Shown here piece after piece: positions 1 to 5,900 of a stretch of 5,988 nt of DNA. Numbering within the stretch: the stretch's first letter is position 1; every line of letters starts with the position of its first letter. Position numbers and translations under genes: made by a program. The DNA is from Candidatus Cellulosilyticum pullistercoris. Lineage in GTDB: Bacteria > Bacillota > Clostridia > Lachnospirales > Cellulosilyticaceae. The stretch covers positions 1 through 5,988 of the forward strand of contig JAHLFQ010000249.1 in NCBI GenBank assembly GCA_018883705.1, written 5' to 3'. The notes below the pieces were generated by a model, which saw nothing but the letters and a program-made list of their open reading frames with translations, searched no databases and was not told where the DNA came from.

Positions 1-684
1 AAAGCACATAGTGACTATTTAGTAAAACGTTCTGTATGGATTGTTGGTGGAGATGGCTGGGCATATGATATTGACTATGGCGGACTTGACCATGTCATGG
101 CATCTGGAGAAGATGTGAATGTACTAGTTTATGATACAGAGATTTACTCCAATACGGGTGGCCAATCTTCTAAATCAACACCAGCAGCAGCCATTGCAAA
201 ATTTGCAGCTTCTGGTAAGAAAACACGTAAAAAAGACCTTGGTCGTATGATGATGAGTTATGGCAATGTTTATGTGGCACAAGTTGCTATGGGAGCGGAT
301 AAAAATCAACTGATGAAGGCCATCATTGAAGCAGAAAATTATAAAGGACCATCTATTATTATTGCGTATGCACCTTGTATTAGCCATGGGTTAAAAGAAG
401 GTATGGGACGTAGTTCAGCAAACCAAGACCAAGCTGTTAAATGTGGTTACTGGCACTTATACCGTTATAATCCAATGTTAAAAGAAGAGGGTAAAAATCC
501 ATTTATTTTAGATTCTAAAGAGCCAACAGCAAACTTTAGAGACTTTCTCATGGGACAGGTACGTTACTCAGCACTGGCTAAACAATTCCCAGAGCAGGCA
601 GAAGAGCTCTTTACGCTTACAGAAAAGTATGCCAAAGAGCGTTATGAAGATTATAAACGTATTGCAGCGCAATCTTATAGTTAA
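1..684 (+). CDS. nifJ: Pyruvate:ferredoxin (flavodoxin) oxidoreductase, first copy, C-terminal 227 residues (5' end outside window)
   Basis: The reading frame is open from base 1 to a TAA at 682-684, so this is the 3' part of a longer gene; the first in-frame ATG at 97 is internal, not a start. It encodes the thiamine-diphosphate (ThDP)-binding C-terminal domain of single-chain PFOR, which oxidatively decarboxylates pyruvate to acetyl-CoA and reduces ferredoxin in the cytoplasm. Visible motifs are the GDGW ThDP/Mg motif (codons 17-20), YSNTGGQSSKSTP with the conserved Asn at codon 51, and APC with Cys at codon 126, the fourth ligand of the proximal [4Fe-4S] cluster. Codon 5 aligns with residue 957 of the complete copy at 2187-5714. 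From there I count about 38 substitutions over some 219 aligned positions, plus one single-residue indel and a tail three residues longer. Catalytic positions are unchanged; differences concentrate in the last 25 residues. Codon choice is looser than in the second copy (more GGC, GGG and GCG). The gene ends 15 bases before a terminator. The symbol is by family; pfor/por are also used. Confidence 0.95.
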   Translation, partial: KAHSDYLVKRSVWIVGGDGWAYDIDYGGLDHVMASGEDVNVLVYDTEIYSNTGGQSSKSTPAAAIAKFAASGKKTRKKDLGRMMMSYGNVYVAQVAMGADKNQLMKAIIEAENYKGPSIIIAYAPCISHGLKEGMGRSSANQDQAVKCGYWHLYRYNPMLKEEGKNPFILDSKEPTANFRDFLMGQVRYSALAKQFPEQAEELFTLTEKYAKERYEDYKRIAAQSYS

Positions 685-699
685 TTTTTAAAGTAAAAT

Positions 700-735
700 A
701 GCCCATCAATCCAGTAAGGATTGATGGGCTGTTTT
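700..735. terminator. Bidirectional intrinsic terminator between convergent genes
   Basis: A perfect 13-bp stem (700-712 pairing with 718-730) encloses the 5-base loop AGTAA. On the + strand it is followed by GTTTTAT. On the - strand it is followed by a T-rich run, the complement of the A-rich 687-699. It lies 15 bases after the first PFOR stop and 14 bases beyond the stop of the - strand hydrolase, so it can serve both genes. Confidence 0.88.
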
Positions 736-744
736 ATGGTTTGT

Positions 745-1845
745 TTATGCGATATAACTTTCAAAGAAATTAAAAATGGTATTAAAGTAAGGAATCATTA
801 CTTCATTATCTGCTAAATACAGCTCATGCTTAGCATCAGGTACATAAATGAGGGTTGCATCAGGTGCACCTTTAACAAAGGCGTATTGGCCACCTGGTTT
901 AACAAGGGTATCATTCTCTGATTGAAATACTAAAACAGGAATCATAGCATCTTTAGCATTTTGAATCAGTGATTTTGTAGCATTCAAAGAAGCATTGAGC
1001 CATTTGAAGGTAGCGCCACCTAATTGTAGGGCCTCATTGTTTTGTTTTTTCTGTGCGAAATAAAGATATCTTTCCTTAGAATTTGCGGCGCTTTCTTCAA
1101 AGTTTAAATCATCTTCATAAGGACCATGACCAAATACATAATCTTTGCCTTGACCAGTAAGCACCATTAATTTAGCGACAAGTTCAGCAATAGGCTTTGG
1201 ATAAGAACCTGTATCAATTTGCATCATAGGAGAAGAAAGAACTGCAGCATCAAAATAATCAGGATAGCGTTCTATAAAGAGGGCACCAATTCCACCTCCC
1301 ATAGAATGAGCATATAAAAAGTGAGGTAAATCCATAGAAACAGGAAGAACCACCTTGTCCATAAAGTCTTTAAGGTCGTTAAGATAAGTATCAAAAGTAT
1401 CTATATAGACTTTAGAAGAATCATCAATCATACGATCTGAATAGCCATGACCACGGTGGTCTAAGATAGAAACGCTATAGCCTGATTTTAGGAAATAGTA
1501 AATAACTTCTTTATATTTTTGAGAAGACTCAGTAAATCCATGTGAAATAACAATATGAGCTAATGGGTTTTCTAAGAGATATTGTTCATAGTATAAAGCT
1601 GCCTCATCAGAACTTGTAAAATAGCCTGTTGTTTTTAATGAATCGATGTAAGGTTCCACCTCGGTTTGCATTGTTTCGGCATAGTTTGTTTCACTTAGAT
1701 AAAATGAATTCTCAGTGAGGTTAAAATCTAAAGTTTGCATATTGGTTGGTGCAGAAGGGTCAGGCCAAATGCAGGCAATAAATAGTGTCAAGATAAGAAA
1801 TAGGGTAACAATAATAGCGCTTTGTTTTAGATATTTAAATTTCAT
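745..1845 (-). CDS. Alpha/beta hydrolase, lysophospholipase/monoacylglycerol-lipase type, probable lipoprotein
   Basis: This 366-residue protein belongs to the alpha/beta-hydrolase superfamily (serine aminopeptidase S33 / Hydrolase_4, PldB-like). Such enzymes usually hydrolyse lysophospholipids, monoacylglycerols or other small esters; the substrate here is not determined. The start at 1845 is chosen because AAGGAA lies 6 bases upstream. An upstream in-frame ATG at 1887 would add 14 unlikely residues, has no ribosome binding site and sits at the predicted transcription start. The N terminus (Lys-rich 1-8, hydrophobic 10-24, LFIAC ending at Cys25) looks like a lipoprotein signal peptide, with a simple signal anchor as the alternative. 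This would place the catalytic domain outside the membrane. HGF (102-104, oxyanion region) and DHRGHGYSDR (129-138) are typical of the family. The nucleophile elbow is AHSMGGG with Ser181; probable acid Asp312 (SEND) and His340 (AKHE) complete the triad. A variable lid would fall around 205-300. It is monocistronic and lies antiparallel between two PFOR genes, with no obvious metabolic link to them. Confidence 0.9.
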   Translation of the reverse strand: MKFKYLKQSAIIVTLFLILTLFIACIWPDPSAPTNMQTLDFNLTENSFYLSETNYAETMQTEVEPYIDSLKTTGYFTSSDEAALYYEQYLLENPLAHIVISHGFTESSQKYKEVIYYFLKSGYSVSILDHRGHGYSDRMIDDSSKVYIDTFDTYLNDLKDFMDKVVLPVSMDLPHFLYAHSMGGGIGALFIERYPDYFDAAVLSSPMMQIDTGSYPKPIAELVAKLMVLTGQGKDYVFGHGPYEDDLNFEESAANSKERYLYFAQKKQNNEALQLGGATFKWLNASLNATKSLIQNAKDAMIPVLVFQSENDTLVKPGGQYAFVKGAPDATLIYVPDAKHELYLADNEVMIPYFNTIFNFFESYIA

Positions 1846-1851
1846 AATAAG

Positions 1852-1857
1852 TTCCTT
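1852..1857 (-). promoter_or_regulatory. Ribosome binding site deciding the hydrolase start
   Basis: AAGGAA on the - strand lies 6 bases before the ATG at 1845-1843. This favours that start over the in-frame ATG at 1887. Confidence 0.75.
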
Positions 1858-1860
1858 TCT

Positions 1861-1888
1861 AGTGAAAATACAATAAGTGGCTTTCACT
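1861..1888 (-). promoter_or_regulatory. Inverted repeat at the 5' end of the hydrolase mRNA
   Basis: AGTGAAA (1861-1867) and TTTCACT (1882-1888) form a perfect 7-bp inverted repeat around a 14-base spacer. An alternative 6-bp repeat, TAAGTG/CACTTA, lies at 1874-1890. The predicted transcription start is about 1888, so the 7-bp stem would form at the extreme 5' end of the mRNA, a few bases ahead of the ribosome binding site. It may be an mRNA-stabilising hairpin, a translational control element, or an operator in DNA form. It could also be chance in AT-rich sequence. Confidence 0.35.
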
Positions 1889-1894
1889 TAGAGT

Positions 1895-1923
1895 AGTATA
1901 AATAGCTTGATTTATTTTTGCAA
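1895..1923 (-). promoter_or_regulatory. Sigma-A-type promoter for the hydrolase
   Basis: On the - strand, TTGCAA (-35, 1923-1918) is separated by exactly 17 bases from TATACT (-10, 1900-1895). The matches to TTGACA/TATAAT are 4/6 and 5/6. The predicted start near 1888 gives a leader of about 43 bases. No experimental support is available here. Confidence 0.65.
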
Positions 1924-2004
1924 TGTGTAAAGAATATTTGTTCTAAAATTAATCATTTATAGTGCAATAAGTATAAAATAATCTAATAAAAGTTAAATAA
2001 ATAT

Positions 2005-2020
2005 TATATTAAGTAATATA
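2005..2020. promoter_or_regulatory. Palindromic site upstream of the PFOR promoter, possible operator
   Basis: TATATTA and TAATATA form 7-bp inverted arms separated by AG. The site lies about 40 bases upstream of the PFOR -35 box and about 80 bases upstream of the hydrolase promoter, a position compatible with a transcription-factor site. The arms are pure A/T, so chance occurrence is quite possible. Confidence 0.25.
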
Positions 2021-2059
2021 GCAATTGTCCCAAAAAACTTGAAAATACATAGGATAGTA

Positions 2060-2088
2060 TTTACAAACCCTCTTAAAGGCTATAAAAT
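2060..2088 (+). promoter_or_regulatory. Sigma-A-type promoter for the second PFOR gene
   Basis: TTTACA (-35, 2060-2065) and TAAAAT (-10, 2083-2088) are separated by 17 bases; each matches the consensus at 5 of 6 positions. The expected start is near 2095, giving an untranslated leader of about 90 bases. A perfect TATAAT at 2107-2112 has no correctly spaced -35 box, so it is the less likely alternative. Confidence 0.6.
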
Positions 2089-2105
2089 ATTGATAAACAA
2101 AAAAG

Positions 2106-2148
2106 TTATAATAATTAAAATAATGACTAAAATTATTAAGTATTATAA
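2106..2148 (+). promoter_or_regulatory. Nested A/T inverted repeats in the PFOR 5' leader
   Basis: TTATAATA (2106-2113) pairs with TATTATAA (2141-2148). Inside it AATAAT (2119-2124) pairs with ATTATT (2132-2137) around a 7-base loop. The two stems are coaxial and could form one interrupted hairpin in the leader. With no G-C pairs it would be weak, and chance is plausible. Confidence 0.25.
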
Positions 2149-2171
2149 GCTATTTGTTCTAGGTAAAAAGA

Positions 2172-2178
2172 AAAGGAG
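2172..2178 (+). promoter_or_regulatory. Strong Shine-Dalgarno of the second PFOR gene
   Basis: AAAGGAG ends 8 bases before the ATG at 2187. This is a near-ideal ribosome binding site, in keeping with a highly translated central-metabolism enzyme, and it fixes the start codon. Confidence 0.85.
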
Positions 2179-2186
2179 AGAGATAT

Positions 2187-5100
2187 ATGGGAAAAACAAT
2201 GATGACAGTAGATGGTAATACAGCTGCAGCATATGTTGCATATGCTTTTACAGATGTAGCGGCTATTTACCCTATTACACCTTCATCAACTATGGCAGAA
2301 GTGACTGATGAATGGGCAGCTGCTGGTAAGAAAAATATCTTTGGACAAACAGTAAATGTTGTAGAAATGCAATCAGAGGCTGGAGCAGCAGGAGCATTCC
2401 ATGGTAGTCTTCAAGCAGGTGCGCTAACAACTACTTTTACAGCATCACAAGGTCTGCTTCTTATGATTCCTAATATGTATAAGGTAGCTGGAGAACTTCT
2501 ACCAGGTGTATTTCATGTAAGTGCACGTGCGCTTGCAGCACAAGCTTTAAATATTTTTGGTGATCACCAAGACGTTATGGCAACAAGACAAACAGGTTGC
2601 GCAATGCTTGCAACAGGTTCAGTACAAGAAGTCTTAGATTTAGCTCCAGTAGCCCATCTTGCAGCAATTAAAGGTAGAGTACCATTTGTTCATTTCTTTG
2701 ATGGATTTAGAACATCTCATGAAATTCAAAAAGTAGAAGCACTTAGTTATGAGGATTTAGGTGCATTAGTTGACCAAGATGCACTTAAAGCATTTAGAGA
2801 TCGTGCACTTTCTCCAAATCATCCTGTAACAAGAGGAACTGCACAAAATCCAGATATTTATTTCCAAACACGTGAAGCATCTAATAAATTCTACAATAAC
2901 TTAGTACCAATTGTAGAAGAATACATAGAGAAAATGAATGCTTTAACAGGTAGAAAATACGGTTTATTTAATTACTATGGAGCAGAAGATGCAGAAAACA
3001 TTATTGTTGCTATGGGTTCTGTTACAGAAACAATTGAAGAAACTGTAGAAGTACTTAATGCACAAGGTGGTAAGTTTGGTGTTGTAAAAGTACATCTTTA
3101 TAGACCATTCTCTAAAGAACATCTTCTTGCAGCTATTCCAGCTACAACAAAGAGAATTTGTGTATTAGACCGTACAAAAGAGCCTGGATCAATTGGTGAG
3201 CCATTATACTTAGATGTATGTGCAGCTTACTATGAAAAAGAAAATGCACCAATGATTATTGGTGGACGTTATGGACTTGGTTCAAAGGATACAACACCAA
3301 CAGATATCAAAGCTATATTTGATAACTTAGTAAGTGAGAATCCAAAACAAGGCTTTACAGTAGGTATTAATGATGATGTTACTTTCACATCTTTACCAGC
3401 TGGTGAACCATTAAAAATTGCAGAAGAAGGCACAATAAGATGTAAATTCTGGGGACTTGGTTCAGATGGTACAGTAGGTGCTAATAAACAAGCTATCAAA
3501 ATTATCGGTAACCATACAGACCTTTACGCACAAGCTTATTTTGCTTATGACTCTAAAAAATCAGGTGGTGTAACGATTTCTCACCTTCGTTTTGGTAAGA
3601 ATCCTATTCGTTCACCATACCTTATTGATGAAGCAGATTATATCGCTTGTCATAATCAATCTTATGTACATCAATACGATGTATTAAAAGGTCTTAAAAA
3701 AGGTGGCGTATTCGTTCTTAACTGTATTTGGAACGAAGAAGAGTTAGAAGAACATTTACCTGCTACTATGAAACAATATATAGCAGAAAATGATATCAAG
3801 TTCTATACAGTTAATGCAACTAAGATTGCATCTGAAATTGGTCTTGGTAACCGTATCAATATGATTATGCAAGCTGCTTTCTTTAAACTTGCTGCAATCA
3901 TTCCTGAAGAAGAAGCTGTTACTTATCTTAAAGAAGCTGTTGTTAAAGCTTATGGTAAAAAAGGTGAAAAAGTTGTTAACATGAACCATGCTGCAATTGA
4001 TAATGGATTTAGTGCAGCAGTTAAAATTAATATTCCTGAAAGCTGGAAAACAGTAGAACAAGAAGCTGCTGTGGCAGTAGATGAACCAGCATTTATCACA
4101 AACATTCTTCGTCCTATGAATGCACAAGAAGGAGATAAATTACCTGTAAGTGCCTTTAATGGTATTGAAGATGGTACTTTCCCAAGTGGTACTGCTGCTT
4201 ATGAAAAACGTGGTATTGCAATTAGTGTACCTGAGTGGGATGTTGATAACTGTATTCAATGTAACCAATGTGCATTTATCTGTCCACATGCAACCATTCG
4301 TCCAGTTCTTTTAACAGAAGAAGAACAGGCTAAAGCGCCAGAAGGCTTTAAAACTAAAAAAGCAATTGGTAAAGGTTTAGAAAGCTATACTTATAGAATG
4401 CAAGTAAGTCCTCTAGATTGTACAGGATGCGGTAACTGTGTAGACGTTTGTCCAGCTAAAACAAAAGCACTTGTTATGAAACCACTTGCTTCTCAAACAG
4501 AAGTAGAAGAAGCTAACTGGAACTTTGCTGTTAAAGAAGTAAGCAGTAAAGATGATTTAGATTTAACAATGAACGTTAAAAATAGTCAATTCAAGACACC
4601 ACTTATTGAATTCTCAGGAGCATGTGCAGGTTGTGGAGAACCAGCTTATATTAAAGTTGTTACACAACTTTTCGGTGATCGTATGATGATTGCTAATGCT
4701 ACAGGATGTTCATCTATTTGGGGTGGTTCAGCACCTAGTACACCTTATACAACAAATAGTAAAGGTAAAGGTCCTTCATGGGCAAACTCATTATTTGAAG
4801 ACAATGCTGAATACGGACTTGGTATGAGTTTAGGTGTTAAGCAAATGAGAAATAAATTAGAAGCTATTATGCAAGAACTTGTAGCAATGGATATTGATAG
4901 CGATGCAAAAGCAGTTCTTACAGAATGGTTAGAAACAAAAGAATTAGGAGCAGCTTCTAAAGTTGCATCTGAAAAAGTTCTAGCACTTCTTGAAAATAAT
5001 AGCATCGAAGATGCTAAGGCTAAAGCATTACTTGCAGAAATAGAAGATAAAAAAGATTATCTTGTAAAACGTTCTGTATGGATGCTTGGTGGTGATGGTT

Positions 5101-5714
5101 GGTCTTATGATATTGGTTACGGTGGACTTGACCATGTACTTGCTTCTGGTGAAGATGTAAACGTTCTTGTATTTGATACAGAAGTTTACTCTAATACAGG
5201 TGGTCAATCTTCTAAATCAACACCAACAGCAGCTATTGCAAAATTTGCTGCATCTGGTAAGAAGACACGTAAAAAAGACCTTGGTATGATGATGATGAGT
5301 TATGGTAATGTTTACGTAGCACAAGTAGCTATGGGAGCAGATAAGAACCAATTCATGAAGGCAATCATAGAAGCTGAAGCACATCAAGGACCATCTATCA
5401 TTATTGCTTATGCACCATGTATTAATCATGGACTTAGAGAAGGTATGGGCCGTACTGTAGCTAACGAAGAACAAGCTGTTAAGTGTGGTTACTGGCACTT
5501 ATACCGCTTCAACCCAGATGTAGAAGCAGGTAAGAATCCATTTACTTTAGATTCTAAAGAACCAACAGCAAGCTTTAGAGACTTTATTATGGCACAAGTA
5601 AGATATTCTGCTCTTGCTAAACAATTCCCAGAACAAGCAGAAGAACTGTTTGAAATGGCAGAAGAAAATGCAAAAGCAAGACTTGAGTCTTATAAACGTC
5701 TAGCAAATGCTTAA
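2187..5714 (+). CDS. nifJ: Pyruvate:ferredoxin (flavodoxin) oxidoreductase, complete second copy
   Basis: This 1175-residue cytoplasmic enzyme converts pyruvate + CoA + oxidised ferredoxin to acetyl-CoA + CO2 + reduced ferredoxin. Domain order is that of single-chain homodimeric PFOR. Domain I (about 1-250) has YPITPSS at 28-34; Thr31, Glu64 and Arg114 fall at the same numbers as the substrate/ThDP residues I recall for Desulfovibrio africanus PFOR. Domain II spans about 260-380. The gamma-type domain has GLGSDGTVGANK at 423-434, and the EKR linker is at 673-675. The two-cluster ferredoxin domain uses Cys689/692/695/699 and Cys745/748/751/755. The ThDP domain has GDGW at 969-972 and Asn1003; Cys813, Cys816, Cys841 and Cys1078 bind the proximal [4Fe-4S] cluster. 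No key residue is missing. The length is that of forms lacking the extra C-terminal domain VII of D. africanus. It has its own promoter, ribosome binding site and terminator, so it appears monocistronic. Codons are narrow (GGT/GGA Gly, GCA/GCT Ala), as in highly expressed low-GC genes. The specificity call (pyruvate over other 2-oxoacids) is family-based but strong. Confidence 0.98.
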   Translation: MGKTMMTVDGNTAAAYVAYAFTDVAAIYPITPSSTMAEVTDEWAAAGKKNIFGQTVNVVEMQSEAGAAGAFHGSLQAGALTTTFTASQGLLLMIPNMYKVAGELLPGVFHVSARALAAQALNIFGDHQDVMATRQTGCAMLATGSVQEVLDLAPVAHLAAIKGRVPFVHFFDGFRTSHEIQKVEALSYEDLGALVDQDALKAFRDRALSPNHPVTRGTAQNPDIYFQTREASNKFYNNLVPIVEEYIEKMNALTGRKYGLFNYYGAEDAENIIVAMGSVTETIEETVEVLNAQGGKFGVVKVHLYRPFSKEHLLAAIPATTKRICVLDRTKEPGSIGEPLYLDVCAAYYEKENAPMIIGGRYGLGSKDTTPTDIKAIFDNLVSENPKQGFTVGINDDVTFTSLPAGEPLKIAEEGTIRCKFWGLGSDGTVGANKQAIKIIGNHTDLYAQAYFAYDSKKSGGVTISHLRFGKNPIRSPYLIDEADYIACHNQSYVHQYDVLKGLKKGGVFVLNCIWNEEELEEHLPATMKQYIAENDIKFYTVNATKIASEIGLGNRINMIMQAAFFKLAAIIPEEEAVTYLKEAVVKAYGKKGEKVVNMNHAAIDNGFSAAVKINIPESWKTVEQEAAVAVDEPAFITNILRPMNAQEGDKLPVSAFNGIEDGTFPSGTAAYEKRGIAISVPEWDVDNCIQCNQCAFICPHATIRPVLLTEEEQAKAPEGFKTKKAIGKGLESYTYRMQVSPLDCTGCGNCVDVCPAKTKALVMKPLASQTEVEEANWNFAVKEVSSKDDLDLTMNVKNSQFKTPLIEFSGACAGCGEPAYIKVVTQLFGDRMMIANATGCSSIWGGSAPSTPYTTNSKGKGPSWANSLFEDNAEYGLGMSLGVKQMRNKLEAIMQELVAMDIDSDAKAVLTEWLETKELGAASKVASEKVLALLENNSIEDAKAKALLAEIEDKKDYLVKRSVWMLGGDGWSYDIGYGGLDHVLASGEDVNVLVFDTEVYSNTGGQSSKSTPTAAIAKFAASGKKTRKKDLGMMMMSYGNVYVAQVAMGADKNQFMKAIIEAEAHQGPSIIIAYAPCINHGLREGMGRTVANEEQAVKCGYWHLYRFNPDVEAGKNPFTLDSKEPTASFRDFIMAQVRYSALAKQFPEQAEELFEMAEENAKARLESYKRLANA
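5055..5714 (+). repeat. Second copy of a diverged PFOR duplication (partner at 13-684)
   Basis: The 3' end of the second PFOR gene is a direct, diverged repeat of bases 13-684. The proteins are roughly 80% identical by hand alignment. The DNA shares uninterrupted blocks of about 20 bases, for example around GTAAAACGTTCTGTATGGAT (copy 1 at 21-40) and in the stretch coding for CGYWHLYR. The repeat units lie about 5 kb apart in the same orientation and presumably extend left beyond the window over the whole gene. Confidence 0.8.
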
Positions 5715-5736
5715 TTAATAGAAAGTATTTTATAAT

Positions 5737-5781
5737 AAAAAATAAGTCACTATACATTTATGTATAGTGACTTATTTTTTT
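5737..5781 (+). terminator. Strong intrinsic terminator after the second PFOR gene
   Basis: A perfect 20-bp stem (5737-5756 with 5761-5780) closes on the loop TTTA. The 3' arm ends in a run of seven T residues. It begins 23 bases after the PFOR stop. The outer A/T pairs make it nearly symmetrical, so it may also stop transcription from the right. Confidence 0.9.
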
Positions 5782-5797
5782 GAAACGCATCCTAACC

Positions 5798-5840
5798 TGA
5801 TATAAATAAGATGATACAAGCTATAAAAATATGGTAAAAT
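5798..5840 (+). promoter_or_regulatory. Candidate extended -10 promoters for the right-end gene
   Basis: Two extended -10 elements are visible: TGATATAAA (5798-5806, with TTGAAA at 5780-5785 but only 15 bases of spacing) and TGGTAAAAT (5832-5840, no good -35). A promoter is expected here because the terminator at 5737-5781 isolates this gene from the PFOR gene. The first would place the small ORF at 5859 inside the transcript with its ribosome binding site; the second would start almost on that site. Confidence 0.4.
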
Positions 5841-5858
5841 AAAAAGTAGAGGAATAAA

Positions 5859-5900
5859 ATGACTAGCCTTAAGAAAAAAGAGATTAGGAGACAAACATGA
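5859..5900 (+). CDS. Possible 13-residue leader ORF overlapping the next start codon
   Basis: ATG at 5859 opens a 13-codon frame (MTSLKKKEIRRQT) ending in TGA at 5898-5900. That stop overlaps the ATG of the next gene in an ATGA arrangement typical of translational coupling. AGAGGA lies 5 bases upstream as a plausible ribosome binding site. The frame is closed just upstream by TAG at 5847, so it is not the tail of a longer gene. The peptide is basic, with no recognised family and no run of one amino acid that would suggest attenuation. It may be a coupling leader peptide or a chance ORF. Confidence 0.3.
   Translation: MTSLKKKEIRRQT
5886..5890 (+). promoter_or_regulatory. Ribosome binding site of the right-end gene
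   Basis: AGGAG sits 6 bases before the ATG at 5897, supporting that start independently of any coupling to the small ORF. Confidence 0.7.

Larger units (their letters stand above)
1846..2186. other. Divergent intergenic region (341 bases), strongly AT-rich
   Basis: This spacer between the hydrolase and the second PFOR start codons has no convincing gene. It holds one candidate promoter for each divergent gene (1895-1923 and 2060-2088) and inverted repeats at 1861-1888, 2005-2020 and 2106-2148. The middle part (about 1945-2055) shows nothing else beyond A/T-rich sequence. I found no convincing match to a Rex (TTGTTAA-N4-TTAACAA) operator or to a known riboswitch by eye. Confidence 0.7.

Noticed and set aside
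97..684. An ATG-initiated 195-residue protein in the first PFOR frame
   Set aside because: The frame is open and clearly PFOR-like back to base 1 (GDGW motif at codons 17-20), so the ATG is an internal methionine.
1846..1887. Upstream start for the hydrolase adding 14 residues
   Set aside because: It has no ribosome binding site, coincides with the predicted transcription start, and would place non-signal residues before a good lipoprotein-type signal peptide.
1935..2161. An 11-base direct repeat TATTTGTTCTA at 1935-1945 and 2151-2161, possibly flanking an insertion
   Set aside because: In sequence this AT-rich an 11-base match within 340 bases is not surprising, and nothing between the copies resembles a mobile element.
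1846..2186. Rex operator or riboswitch controlling PFOR
   Set aside because: No TTGTTAA-N4-TTAACAA-like site and no G/C-containing conserved riboswitch core could be found by eye; the leader is almost entirely A/T.
2123..2218. A 31-codon ORF (ATG at 2123) overlapping the PFOR start in another frame
   Set aside because: No Shine-Dalgarno precedes it, it runs through the PFOR ribosome binding site and start, and its composition is what AT-rich leader sequence gives by chance.
3756..4127. Reverse-strand ORF of 123 codons inside the PFOR gene
   Set aside because: It is an antisense shadow of a strongly conserved coding region. It is rich in Cys, Asn and Phe in a way typical of reversed codons and has no recognisable domain. 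The same applies to the reverse ORFs at 175-387, 3269-3499, 4745-5005 and 5217-5498.
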